Below are positions 22,249 through 32,158 of a stretch of 34,509 nucleotides of DNA, in pieces; the first letter of the stretch is position 1, and every line of letters begins with the position of its first letter. The notes under the pieces are model-generated. The model was not told the origin of the DNA, made no database searches, and saw only the letters and a program-made list of their open reading frames with translations. Position numbers and translations under genes: made by a program. Source of the stretch: Gammaproteobacteria bacterium. Lineage in GTDB: Bacteria > Pseudomonadota > Gammaproteobacteria > SZUA-152. The stretch is from assembly GCA_022627515.1 (NCBI GenBank), contig JAKEGK010000075.1, forward strand, positions 1 to 34,509, in the 5' to 3' direction.

Positions 22249-22785
22249 ATGCAAAATTTACCAGGAAAAATCCTGCGCCCGGAAGCGATCGCGCTTATAG
22301 CGGCTGTCATTGTCCTGTTGCTGGGCGTGTTGGTATATGCAATTGACCGGCAGCCGGGCACGGTTTATTTCATGAGTGATTGGATGCGCCTTGGAGAAGG
22401 CCGCGGTTCCGTGTTTGGATTGTTAGGCCGGCATCTTCCGACTTTTGTTCATGTCTACACCTTTATTCTGTTAACCATGGCGCTGGTGGTGCCTGCCGGG
22501 CATTATCGCCATTATCTTTTACCGGTGTGTCTAGGCTGGTTTGTTATTGATTGTTTGTTTGAAATCGCGCAGCTGAATTTTATCGCGCATGTGATCGCTG
22601 GCTGGGCGCCCGCCTGGTTTGCCGGTATTCCGTTTCTGGAAAATACCGCGAATTATTTTCGTCACGGCAGGTTTGACCTGCTGGATTTGTTTTCCATTGG
22701 GCTGGGCGCGCTCGCCGCTTACCTGACCATGCAGCTCATTATTAAAAGGAGTGCTCATCGTGCGGTATCTGTTAATCAGTCGTAA
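22249..22785 (+). CDS. VanZ-like membrane protein
   Basis: A 178-residue inner-membrane protein with about four hydrophobic segments (residues ~14-32, ~63-82, ~88-107, ~146-165). The layout HLPTFVHVYTFILLTMALV, then WFVIDCLFEIAQ and finally DLLDLFSIGLGALAAYL matches the VanZ-like pattern (His in the second segment, a D..FE..Q motif, and a closing D...N/S..GA..G). VanZ-like proteins are of varied or unknown function. Its end overlaps the next gene by 26 bases, implying translational coupling to the Ig-like surface protein. The ribosome binding site upstream of ATG 22249 is weak. Confidence 0.65.
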   Translation: MQNLPGKILRPEAIALIAAVIVLLLGVLVYAIDRQPGTVYFMSDWMRLGEGRGSVFGLLGRHLPTFVHVYTFILLTMALVVPAGHYRHYLLPVCLGWFVIDCLFEIAQLNFIAHVIAGWAPAWFAGIPFLENTANYFRHGRFDLLDLFSIGLGALAAYLTMQLIIKRSAHRAVSVNQS

Positions 22786-24547
22786 TATCGCTTTCCGCTT
22801 TATATATTTGTTTGCGTTGTTGATTGCCGGCATGGCGGGCATTACCGGGTCGGGCGGTGGTGAAGACATCACTGGCGGCGGAGAAGGGACGTTGACCGGT
22901 ATCACGGTGACACCGGCAACTGTGGCGGGCGGCTTGCCCGTGGGCATGACACAGCAATATACCGCGATTGGTACTTACTCCAATGGGTCGCAACAGAACA
23001 TTACCAGTAGCGTTATCTGGAGTTCGAGCGCCATCACTATAGCGACAATTAACATCAGCGGTTTGGCGGCAGGTGTCGCCGAGGGCAGCAGCAACATCAC
23101 TGCGTCCTTGTCCGGCATAACCTCCACGCCAGTAGTACTTTCCGTCATCGCCGTGGAGCTGACCAAGATTGAAATCACCCCGGCCATACTGCCCAATGAT
23201 CTGCCGCTGGGACTCAGCCAACGATTTACCGCCCTCGGCACCTTCAGCAATTACCGCTCGTATGACATTACCGGCAATGTGAGTTGGAATTCGAGTAATA
23301 CCAGCGCCGCAACGATTAATAGCAGCGGCGTGGCCACCAGCGTTGCCGCCGGGACTACGCTTATTACCGCCAGTTCCGGAGTAACCTCCAATACGGTTAA
23401 CCTAACGGTTGTTAATAACAAAACCGCGGAGGAATTAATAGTGGAGCCGCAATGGGTCGGCGCCTTGCCGGTCAACCGCAGCGTGCAGCTCAAAACCTTG
23501 TTGCGTTATTCGGATAACAGCACGTTTGATATTACGGACAGAGTCAGTTGGTTGTCCAACACGCCGGCGGTGGCTACGGTGAGCAATAGTGTTGGATCGA
23601 AAGGACTCGTGACCGGCTTATCGGTGGGCCGGGTAACGATCACGGCGGACGACAGCGTAACACTCGTTGCGAATGCTACTGCAACCATTGATGTCACTAA
23701 CGCCACGATTGAATCCGTCAGCATCAACCCCGGTGCGGTAAGCGAATTACCGGCGGGCTATTCACAGGACTTCACCGCCACGGGATTATTTTCGGATGGT
23801 TTTAACCGGCCATTGACCAACGCTGCGTCATGGAGCTTGAGCAATTCCAACGCCACGCTGGAGCAAACCGGCGCGGTGGCGCGTGTGCGGGGGCTCGCGT
23901 CCGGCAGCGTCACTTTAACGTATACCGATCGGCTGGCAAATGGCGCCACCAGTGGTGAAGATGACAGTGCGTCAATCACTGTTACCAATGCTGTTCTGGA
24001 GTTGATTACTATCAACCCGAACATCGCGTTCAGCTTACCCGTCGCAACACAGCGGCAGTTCTCCGCCCTCGGTACTTTTACAGGTGGATTGCTCAGGGGT
24101 ATCACCAACGATGTGGCGTGGGACGCCGATATCAATACCGTGGCGGTGTTTGGCGATAGCAGAGGTAACCTCACCGCAACAGCAAACGGCGCCACCAGCG
24201 TTTCGGCCGGCAGCCTGAACAGCAGCGATGCAGTAAAAAGCTGGTTAGCGATTACGGTCACTGTAACTGATCCTGACCTGGAGTTTATTACGATTACTCC
24301 CGATCCTGGTTCAGTGGCTGTCGGTGAAACAGTTCAATTTACCGCAACGGCCACGTTCATCGGCGGCATTACGGCCGACTATACCGAACGCGTGTTATGG
24401 GAATCCAATTCTGTCGAGACCGCAACGGTATCGACCGCGGCGGGAACCAAAGGCCAGGTGACGGGCATACTGGCTGGATCAGTGACGCTTACGGTCACGG
24501 TTCCGGCTACGGCAACAACCGACACATTGTCAATTAATGTTCAGTAG
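22760..24547 (+). CDS. Six-domain bacterial Ig-like (BIG2) surface protein
   Basis: A ~595-residue exported protein: a hydrophobic N-terminus, a Gly-rich linker (GSGGGED), then six tandem BIG2-type Ig-like domains of about 85-95 residues. Each opens with a phrase like ITVTPATVAGGLPVGMTQQY, IEITPAILPNDLPLGLSQRF or ITPDPGSVAVGETVQFTATA and contains V.W.S.....ATI...G...G...GS..ITA. Such proteins are usually surface adhesins or stalks. GTG 22760 is chosen over GTG 22751 because AAAGGAG (22745-22751) is well spaced to it. The lipobox Cys common before Gly-rich linkers is absent (ITGSGGG). No C-terminal anchor is visible. Confidence 0.85.
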   Translation: MRYLLISRNIAFRFIYLFALLIAGMAGITGSGGGEDITGGGEGTLTGITVTPATVAGGLPVGMTQQYTAIGTYSNGSQQNITSSVIWSSSAITIATINISGLAAGVAEGSSNITASLSGITSTPVVLSVIAVELTKIEITPAILPNDLPLGLSQRFTALGTFSNYRSYDITGNVSWNSSNTSAATINSSGVATSVAAGTTLITASSGVTSNTVNLTVVNNKTAEELIVEPQWVGALPVNRSVQLKTLLRYSDNSTFDITDRVSWLSNTPAVATVSNSVGSKGLVTGLSVGRVTITADDSVTLVANATATIDVTNATIESVSINPGAVSELPAGYSQDFTATGLFSDGFNRPLTNAASWSLSNSNATLEQTGAVARVRGLASGSVTLTYTDRLANGATSGEDDSASITVTNAVLELITINPNIAFSLPVATQRQFSALGTFTGGLLRGITNDVAWDADINTVAVFGDSRGNLTATANGATSVSAGSLNSSDAVKSWLAITVTVTDPDLEFITITPDPGSVAVGETVQFTATATFIGGITADYTERVLWESNSVETATVSTAAGTKGQVTGILAGSVTLTVTVPATATTDTLSINVQ

Positions 24548-24717
24548 CGCGATTGCCGTTTGTATATTATTGTTGCAAAACTAAAACGCTTGAATAAGTC
24601 GCATAAATGCGCCGCCGGCGGTGTTTCTTATGCAATATGTTCTAATCAGAATCGAAAATACGTTATTCCTGCACTTCAACACTGTTGAGTTGTAGTGTCA
24701 ATTACTGAAACCCCGGC

Positions 24718-25689
24718 TCACAACCAATCCGTCAACAAGATGCCTACGCCGATGCGGTGTGAGTGGTGGTTATAGTCAATCAGGCTTTCACCGTAACCAT
24801 TAAAGTACTGGGCGATGCCCTTCAGCCTTATGTTAATGGGAAATGTATAAGTTAATTCAACGGTATTGCGGTTGTCGTCAAAATCCAGGTTGTTTCTCAA
24901 CATGACAGTTGTTTGATGTTTCTTGTATTTGTATAACGCAGCCAGTTCACCGTAACCCATATATTTGTGGATGTCCGGATTGTCATCATCTTCTTCGCTT
25001 TCGGGTATGCGGTACCAGGGCCGAAATGAGAATACATATTTATCCTTGTCGAAAATAAAATTGGCGATGATACGGTTCCAGCTGCGTGACAATGGCTCGG
25101 CGCGGCCGTTGGACTGATGGTTTAGCGAAAAAGCAATGACTGAATTTCTCATCCCGAATATTTCATTGTCCGTGCCTAACGCCCACATTAGCTCCGGCTC
25201 ATAGTTGGTTTCCCGGAACGGTGAGGAAATATCGCTGTTGTAAAGTTGCCAGAATGACAGTTGCGAATAAGCAAACCACAAATTGCCGTTGCTGGTGATG
25301 AACTGTTTCGCGAGGGGAACTTTCAGGCTTAATTGAAATTTAACTTCAACTTTTTGAAGATCGCTTTCGCCAGGTAAAGGAGACGTGGTGTAGTTGGATG
25401 CGTCAAGTTTGTCATTGTAAGTTAAGGGAAGTATGTAGTTGGGTTTGTGCGGCGTAATGACAAACTCATCAAAACTGGATTCCAGCTCCCTCGCAAAACG
25501 TTCTTCAACAATTGATTCCGGCTGTACGATAGGTTGCTGTTGTTGTTCGTCATAGCATTCAAGGCGTTCGGTATCGTTGTCAATCAGGAGACATTCATTG
25601 ATCGCATGCGCCGATGCCACCGGGAACGGCGCAACATAAATAACAATAAAAACCAAAATGGTTTTAAGTGAAGCATACATTAATTTCAT
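24718..25689 (-). CDS. pldA: Outer-membrane phospholipase A (OMPLA)
   Basis: A 323-residue exported protein of the PldA family (PF02253). After the signal peptide (cut near ASAHA) comes an acidic N-terminal extension (CLLIDNDTERLECYDEQQQQPIVQ), then the 12-strand barrel. The catalytic motif NHQSNGRAEPLSRSWNR carries the active His-x-Ser and the following Asn/Arg. FAYSQLSFWQLYN is another conserved segment. OMPLA hydrolyses phospholipids at the outer surface when membrane asymmetry is lost. ATG 25689 is preferred to TTG 25698; neither has a clear ribosome binding site. Confidence 0.9.
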   Translation of the reverse strand: MKLMYASLKTILVFIVIYVAPFPVASAHAINECLLIDNDTERLECYDEQQQQPIVQPESIVEERFARELESSFDEFVITPHKPNYILPLTYNDKLDASNYTTSPLPGESDLQKVEVKFQLSLKVPLAKQFITSNGNLWFAYSQLSFWQLYNSDISSPFRETNYEPELMWALGTDNEIFGMRNSVIAFSLNHQSNGRAEPLSRSWNRIIANFIFDKDKYVFSFRPWYRIPESEEDDDNPDIHKYMGYGELAALYKYKKHQTTVMLRNNLDFDDNRNTVELTYTFPINIRLKGIAQYFNGYGESLIDYNHHSHRIGVGILLTDWL

Positions 25690-25801
25690 GGTTCGCAAGA
25701 TGTTTTGGTTGTTGTCTTTTTCGGATTATTTGATTGCGTTGTTTCCCGGCGCGGGCAGTTGGAAAACTCCCCCGGTTTATATGGTTGGAAACTATTAAAT
25801 T

Positions 25802-26158
25802 TCAATAAGAAGCATAGCGGGCGTAGCCTTTTTCAACCAGCAGGTCGTTCACGTTAATCCACTCATTGGGTGACTGTTCCAGCCATACTTCCGCAATATA
25901 CCGGCCGTATTTGCCTTTTTCATCCTTGAAAGTCTGCAGGAAGATTTCCTTGCCTTCGATTAATCCGCGCAGATAGTCGCGGGATTTCAATCCCGCTTCA
26001 CGCTCATCATTCTTCAGTTCGGGGGTATTGATGCGGGCCATACGGATTTTTTCATCGTGCATCCATGCGTGCAGGCCAAGGTCAATATCAACCGTAATGG
26101 TGTCGCCATCATAAACATATTTCACCAGCGCGCGGTAATAATAGAGATGTGATTTCAT
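25802..26158 (-). CDS. Staphylococcal-nuclease-like (SNase) protein
   Basis: A 118-residue SNase-fold protein: VKYVYDGDTITVDID (calcium-binding Asp), KIRMARINTPE (Arg and Glu of the catalytic set), then a helix and KGKYGRYIAEVWL (second catalytic Arg). No signal peptide remains when the start is set at ATG 26158, preceded by AAGGAGAGCCC, a good ribosome binding site. The longer frame to 26212 adds an unlikely leader. Without export it may act inside the cell. It is on its own and divergent from the thioredoxin-fold gene. Confidence 0.88.
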   Translation of the reverse strand: MKSHLYYYRALVKYVYDGDTITVDIDLGLHAWMHDEKIRMARINTPELKNDEREAGLKSRDYLRGLIEGKEIFLQTFKDEKGKYGRYIAEVWLEQSPNEWINVNDLLVEKGYARYASY

Positions 26159-26452
26159 GGGCTCTCCTTGTTCGGTGAATCGGGCCACCTTTCTCGATTG
26201 ATATAACGTCAAAATTATTGTGCTCTATATAACGTGAGAACCACCTTATTCAAAGTAAGTTTAGTGGAAATTTTTTCGAATTGCTGGTTGAGGTATGACC
26301 ATGGTGGTTTTAAACGAAGCAGGTTGGAACTATAATGCATTCCTGATTTTAAGTCTGCGCACTTTTACATGCAGGCAGCGGTTTTAAATTCCACGGCTCT
26401 GAAATCGACGTTTGTAATATGCAATATTGTTATAAATAACGGAGGTAACATC

Positions 26453-27007
26453 ATGGTCAGACTGGAGACACCGGTATGTGAATTCGGCAAACCCGCCATT
26501 GATTTTTCATTGCCAGGTGCCGATGGCAAAAAATGGACGCTGCAGGATTGCAGGGGAAAGAACGGTTTGCTGGTGATGTTTATCTGCAATCATTGCCCCT
26601 ATGTGAAAGCGGTTCGTGAGCGCATTGTGCGGGATACCAAAGAACTGAAAGCGTTGGGTGTCAACAGCGTCGCCATTATGTCAAACGACCCAGGTTATAA
26701 CAGTGAGGATTCGTTTGAGAACATGAAAAAAGCCGCGAAACAATATGGTTTTGGTTTTCCTTATTTGTTCGATGAAACCCAGGAAGTGGCGAAAGCCTAT
26801 GGGGCGGTTTGCACCCCGGATTTTTTTGGTTATAACGCAAATCTGGAGTTACAGTATCGCGGCCGCCTGGATGCCAGCCGCAAGGAAACGGCGCCACCGG
26901 ATGCGCGGCGTGATCTTTTTGAAGCTATGGCCGAAGTGGCCAGAACTGGTAAGGGGCCGAGAGAGCAAATACCCAGTATGGGCTGTTCCATAAAGTGGAA
27001 GGAATAG
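26453..27007 (+). CDS. Thioredoxin-fold (AhpC/TSA-like) redox protein
   Basis: A 184-residue cytoplasmic protein: a peroxiredoxin/redoxin-like start (GKPAIDFSLPGADGKKWTLQD), then FICNHCPYVKAV with a CxxC-type pair (Cys-Asn-His-Cys) at the thioredoxin position, GVNSVAIMSNDP, and the cis-Pro region AVCTPDFFGY. This matches the widespread thioredoxin-family proteins carrying CNHCPY. The expected role is dithiol exchange or peroxide reduction; the substrate is unknown. GGAGGT (26441-26446) places the start at ATG 26453, not the upstream frame start. The palindromic nest begins 12 bases after its stop. Confidence 0.9.
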   Translation: MVRLETPVCEFGKPAIDFSLPGADGKKWTLQDCRGKNGLLVMFICNHCPYVKAVRERIVRDTKELKALGVNSVAIMSNDPGYNSEDSFENMKKAAKQYGFGFPYLFDETQEVAKAYGAVCTPDFFGYNANLELQYRGRLDASRKETAPPDARRDLFEAMAEVARTGKGPREQIPSMGCSIKWKE

Positions 27008-27166
27008 ATAGCTTCCGTTATTTTTAAAAAAATGGATCTCCCCCCAGTTGTAGTGGGTAAACTCATCCAGGACGATCGCTTGCACAAGTCAACGTACCGG
27101 GAACATGGACTTAACTGCGAAAAGCTTACAAATACTTGGCCTGCGGCTTCCCTCACAACAGGGTGA

Positions 27167-27294
27167 TTCTAATTGCCGGCACAACGCGCATCCCTGCGCG
27201 GTGCGCCTAAACTCGCCGGTCGCTTCGGTCATCCATGGCCTCTCGCGACACTAATACATCCTGTACGGCGTCCCTGGCGAGTTTACAATTAGAA
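27167..27294. repeat. Inner palindromic element B
   Basis: Ends TTCTAATTG (27167-27175) and CAATTAGAA (27286-27294). Inner arms AAACTCGCC (27209-27217) and GGCGAGTTT (27276-27284). It contains an AATACATCCTGTACGGCGT block similar to one in element C. Confidence 0.7.
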
Positions 27295-27475
27295 CCTATC
27301 TCAAAATTGATAAGTTAGCGATTTCGGGGGACGCATTTCAAAACCGTCGGCGGCATGGATGCCGCCGTCGAGCTTACAGGGATGTATTTACAGCGTGTTT
27401 TGAAATGCGCCCCCGGAGTCGATAACTTGGTTTCCGCGGCGTTCTTTGCTGAATTGTAATACTGAGATAGGTTCT
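27291..27475. repeat. Inner palindromic element C
   Basis: Ends AGAACCTATCTCA (27291-27303) and TGAGATAGGTTCT (27463-27475), perfect over 13 bp. Inner arms ACGCATTTCAAAAC (27331-27344) and GTTTTGAAATGCG (27397-27409) are flanked by G- and C-runs. The central palindrome GGCGGCATGGATGCCGCC (27349-27366) and the adjoining GGGATGTATTTACAGCGTG correspond, in reverse, to the core of the element at 11759-11956. Confidence 0.78.
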
Positions 27476-27583
27476 AGAATCATCCTGTTGTGAGGCAAGT
27501 ATTGAGTAATCTTTCCGCCGTTAAATCTATGTTCTTCCAAACCTGCAACACTATGCCCAACCCACTACAATTGGGGAAGAGCC

Positions 27584-28012
27584 TTAAAAATAAACGCCGG
27601 CATTGACAACAAATCCGCTCCAGCCAAAAAAGATATATTTTAATTCTCCGTATCCTTTGCGCGCTGCGTTGTAGTTGAAATTCATTCCGATGCCGAAGTT
27701 CAAACCCGTATCGGAGTCCGCGTAATTGATTCCTCCCAGACCATAGTAGCGGGTGCCGGGATTCAGAATCTGAAAATCCAGGTCCAGCACGACTTCCTCC
27801 AGATCAAAATCAAACGCGATCGCGGGTGCGATGCGGGTTTTGGGGGATACCGGTTTGACATGGCGTCCCTGTACCATGAGTGAAGAATTCTTGAAGTGAA
27901 ACGCGCCACTGGCGCCATATTGTCCTGAACGCTCGGCATGCGCTGACGTTCCGGCGCAGATTAATGTAAGCGCAAGCAGGGAGCTTGTTCTTGTTAATAT
28001 GTTTCTGCTCAT
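27584..28012 (-). CDS. Small outer-membrane beta-barrel protein
   Basis: A 142-residue exported protein; signal peptide LLALTLICAGTSAHA is cut near residue 26. Strand-like repeats (GQYGASGAFHFKNSSLMVQG, TRIAPAIAFDF, RYYGLGGINYADS, LNFGIGMNFNY, ELKYIFFGWSGFVVNAGVYF) and a terminal Tyr-Phe fit a short eight-strand barrel. ATG 28012 is chosen because the signal peptide and a GGGGGAAAAC purine run lie just there; the longer frame to 28051 is unlikely. The stop codon overlaps the arm of the palindromic nest. Function unknown. Confidence 0.78.
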   Translation of the reverse strand: MSRNILTRTSSLLALTLICAGTSAHAERSGQYGASGAFHFKNSSLMVQGRHVKPVSPKTRIAPAIAFDFDLEEVVLDLDFQILNPGTRYYGLGGINYADSDTGLNFGIGMNFNYNAARKGYGELKYIFFGWSGFVVNAGVYF

Positions 28013-28790
28013 TTTTGTTTTCCCCCGGTTGATTAACCGTTCTGGACACAACGGATATTATTGATGGCTCTTTTAGGTTAGCCGCAACCACGTCCGTTTC
28101 CGGCGCTGCGGAAGCCGCGGCAACGTCTGTGGCGGTTTCGCGGTATCGTTTAACAGACGGTTGTTGTACCCAAGCGGCCAATCATAACTGCGAATATAGC
28201 GAAAAACTCGCGATCGGCTAATTATCTGACTGATTTTACAGGAAATATATCTTAGGTGGTAGAGCTATTGCCCATTGCATTGTGATGAGAGAAAATACGC
28301 GGTTCCATGTTGCTTCAGATATTACAAAGGCAAAAGTACTTAATTAGTAAGAACATTTGAAAAAATGTTCTTAAGAACAACTAGAGACGGAATCGGTGGG
28401 AAGGGGCCTATCTCGATCGCGCATATTCAAGTTTAACCAACTGATAGAATAATAAAAATTTCACGCGCTCAAATTTTGTTCCATAAAACTTGCTCCATAA
28501 ATAACAAGGAAAAATTCTGCAAACTTGGCCTGTTTAGGAAGTGTTAATGGTCTGAAGTGTATATAATTCCCCCAATTTTCGGATTAAAAAGAAAATGCGA
28601 GGGTAAACGAACCGGCAATCTTTGTTCACCCGGGCCTCACAGCAGCAGATAATGGGACAAGTAATAAGTATTCAGTGCATGGAAAAGAATAAGTAAAAAA
28701 GCAACAGCTTTCAATTGACAGTCAACGGATGATTTTTAATTACGGGTATTCGATTTTTCATTTTTGTTTTTAGGTGAGGAGAAGAGATAA
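28013..28790. other. Long leader/intergenic region before tkt
   Basis: About 780 bases without a supported gene. It holds a hairpin AAGAACATTT-GAAA-AAATGTTCTT (28349-28372) followed by another AAGAACA, possibly an operator. A TATAAT lies at 28562-28567, and a perfect -35 TTGACA (28715-28720) with only weak -10 candidates (TTTAAT at 28735). One of these promoters presumably drives tkt. The tkt leader could be up to ~220 bases. Confidence 0.5.
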
Positions 28791-30785
28791 ATGACATCGC
28801 GTAGAGAACTGGCCAATGCGATCCGTGCCTTGAGTATGGATGCGGTTCAAAAGGCAAACTCGGGACACCCGGGAGCGCCCATGGGTATGGCGGACATTGC
28901 CGAGGTCCTGTGGAATGATCACTTGAAGCATAATCCAACCAACCCGAAATGGGTGGATCGTGATCGTTTCATTTTATCCAATGGTCATGGCTCCATGCTG
29001 ATTTATTCATTGTTGCACCTGACCGGCTATGACCTGCCGATCGAAGAACTGAAGAACTTCCGCCAACTGCATTCTAAGACCCCGGGCCATCCGGAATACG
29101 GTTACGCACCAGGGATTGAAACCACCACTGGTCCCTTGGGGCAGGGCATCACGAATGCTGTGGGTATGGCGATTGCGGAAAAAGTGCTGGCCGCTCAGTT
29201 CAACCGCGATAAACACCACATTGTTGATCATTACACATATGTATTCCTTGGCGACGGGTGTTTGATGGAAGGTATTTCCCATGAAGCCTGTTCGCTGGCG
29301 GGCACCCTGGGTTTGGGCAAGCTGATCGCTTTCTGGGATGACAACGGTATTTCCATCGATGGCCATGTGGAAGGCTGGTTTACCGATGATACGGCGAAAC
29401 GTTTTGAAGCCTACGGCTGGCACGTCGTGCGTAATGTTGACGGCCACGACGCGGACGCGATCAGTAAAGCCATTCGTGAAGCCAAGTCAGTGAATGACAA
29501 ACCCAGCATGATCTGCTGTAAAACCGTGATTGGTTATGGCGCGCCTAACCTGTGCGGCAGCCATGATTGTCATGGTTCCGCGTTGGGAGTGGACGAAGTG
29601 GCCGCTACCCGGGAAAACCTGGGCTGGAAATACGAGCCGTTTGTAATCCCCGGTGAAATTTACCAGGCCTGGGACGCGAAAGCCAAAGGCGCGGAAGCGG
29701 AAAACCACTGGCACGAAAAGTTTGACGCGTATAAAGCGGCGTATCCTGATCTCGCGGCCGAGTTCGTGCGCCGCACCTCCGGTGAACTGCCCGCCAATTG
29801 GGAAAAAGACGCCAGCAAATTTATCAAAGCCACCATCGAAGCCGGCAAAACCATGGCCACCCGCAAGGCATCGCAAGCGGCGCTCAATGGTTTTGGTCCC
29901 TTGCTGCCGGAATTCCTGGGCGGTTCCGCCGACCTGACCGGTTCCAACAATACCAACTGGTCCGGTTCCAAAACCATATCGAAGACGGTGTGGGACGGTA
30001 ACTATATATCCTACGGTGTCCGCGAGTTTGGCATGTCGGCCATAATGAACGGCATGGCGCTGCATGGCGGATTCATTCCTTACGGCGGCACCTTTTTGAT
30101 GTTCTCCGAATATGCGCGTAACGCCTTGCGCATGGCCGCGCTGATGAAAGTCCGCAGCATTTTTGTTTACACCCATGACTCGATCGGCCTGGGTGAAGAC
30201 GGCCCCACGCACCAGGCCGTGGAACAAACTGCGACGCTGCGCCTGATGCCCAATATGTCGGTGTGGCGCCCGTGTGACACCGTTGAATCAGCCGTTGCCT
30301 GGAAAGCCGCTATCGAAAGAAAAAATGGTCCTTCCAGCCTGATATTTACGCGTCAGGATCTGCCATTCCAGAAACGCACACCGGAACAAGTCGCTGCAAT
30401 CAGCCGCGGCGCATACATCATTAAAGACGGCGGCGACGCGCCTGACGCCATCATTATTGCCACGGGTTCTGAAGTGCCGCTTGCTATCGATGCGGCGACC
30501 GCATTGGAAGCCAAGGGCAAGAAAATCCGCGTGGTCTCCATGCCTTCAACCGACGTGTTTGATGCGCAGGACGAAGCGTACCGCGAATCGGTTCTGCCAT
30601 CGAAAATCCGCGCGCGGGTTGCGGTGGAAGCGGGCGTTACTGACTACTGGCGTAAGTATGTCGGACTTGACGGCAAGGTGGTTGGTTTGGACCGCTTCGG
30701 CGAATCGGCACCCGCAAAATTGCTGTTCAAGCATTTCGGATTCACCACGGAAAATGTCGTGAAGTCAGTGGAAGAACTTTTATAA
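28791..30785 (+). CDS. tkt: Transketolase
   Basis: A 664-residue thiamine-diphosphate enzyme of full length, exchanging two-carbon units in the pentose phosphate (and, where present, Calvin) pathway. Motifs: [36 protein letters not shown], the ThDP-metal motif [18 protein letters not shown]...[29 protein letters not shown] of the Pyr domain, and a C-terminal domain ending with [10 protein letters not shown] good ribosome binding site (GAGGAG) precedes ATG 28791. It heads the cluster tkt-gap-pgk-pyk; gap follows 73 bases later. Confidence 0.97.
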   Translation: MTSRRELANAIRALSMDAVQKANSGHPGAPMGMADIAEVLWNDHLKHNPTNPKWVDRDRFILSNGHGSMLIYSLLHLTGYDLPIEELKNFRQLHSKTPGHPEYGYAPGIETTTGPLGQGITNAVGMAIAEKVLAAQFNRDKHHIVDHYTYVFLGDGCLMEGISHEACSLAGTLGLGKLIAFWDDNGISIDGHVEGWFTDDTAKRFEAYGWHVVRNVDGHDADAISKAIREAKSVNDKPSMICCKTVIGYGAPNLCGSHDCHGSALGVDEVAATRENLGWKYEPFVIPGEIYQAWDAKAKGAEAENHWHEKFDAYKAAYPDLAAEFVRRTSGELPANWEKDASKFIKATIEAGKTMATRKASQAALNGFGPLLPEFLGGSADLTGSNNTNWSGSKTISKTVWDGNYISYGVREFGMSAIMNGMALHGGFIPYGGTFLMFSEYARNALRMAALMKVRSIFVYTHDSIGLGEDGPTHQAVEQTATLRLMPNMSVWRPCDTVESAVAWKAAIERKNGPSSLIFTRQDLPFQKRTPEQVAAISRGAYIIKDGGDAPDAIIIATGSEVPLAIDAATALEAKGKKIRVVSMPSTDVFDAQDEAYRESVLPSKIRARVAVEAGVTDYWRKYVGLDGKVVGLDRFGESAPAKLLFKHFGFTTENVVKSVEELL

Positions 30786-30825
30786 CTTAAAAACGCTGTT
30801 CACAACATTTTCCTGCAAATATTAA

Positions 30826-31863
<1,038 letters not shown>

Positions 31864-31970
31864 CCAGTGAGTATCCCGTTGGTTCGTGGTCTGGTGTTGC
31901 GCGGTATTTTAAAAACATTCCACATCTGCGCCCTGAAACCAACGCTTGTTGCGTTTAAGTGATCGAAAAC

Positions 31971-32008
31971 GGAATAAAGCCCGGCCTGCGAAGACCGGGC
32001 TTTATTCC
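31971..32008 (+). terminator. Hairpin between gap and pgk
   Basis: GGAATAAAGCCCGG (31971-31984) and CCGGGCTTTATTCC (31995-32008) are perfect 14-bp arms around a 10-base loop. The A-rich left and T-rich right ends of the stem suit a terminator or an attenuating/processing structure; a separate T-tail is lacking. It could lower transcription from tkt-gap into pgk-pyk. Confidence 0.7.
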
Positions 32009-32073
32009 AGCAACAACACGGAATTAGACAGAAGTAATACGCTTATAGCAGAAATGGTTCATGGCTATAAAAG

Positions 32074-32127
32074 AACTGTTTGTTAAGTTTAAGCGCGGGT
32101 AATCACAATTGCATTTAACAAACAGTT
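32074..32127 (+). promoter_or_regulatory. Inverted repeat in the pgk leader
   Basis: AACTGTTTGTTAA (32074-32086) and TTAACAAACAGTT (32115-32127) are perfect 13-bp arms with a 28-base loop, ending 31 bases before the pgk ATG. It may be an operator or an mRNA stem near the ribosome binding site (GGGAGAAG at about 32148-32155). The role is inferred only from position. Confidence 0.5.
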
Positions 32128-32158
32128 TTTAAATTTAAGTCATTTTCGGGAGAAGCAT

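Larger units (their letters stand above)
27019..27592. mobile_element. Composite nest of palindromic elements
   Basis: Outer arms: TTATTTTTAA and TTGTAGTGGGT (27019-27058) recur, inverted, at 27559-27592. GAACATGGACTTAAC (27101-27115) matches the complement within 27506-27534. CCTCACAACAGGGTGATTCT (27151-27170) matches 27476-27495 with one change. Two further palindromic elements sit inside (27167-27294 and 27291-27475). No coding region is supported. The structure reads as an old element split by younger insertions. Its right arm begins in the stop codon of the convergent barrel gene. Confidence 0.7.

Noticed and set aside
29487-30227. Minus-strand 246-codon frame inside tkt, and similar long antisense frames in pgk and pyk.
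   Set aside because: Shadows of highly conserved metabolic genes caused by codon bias.
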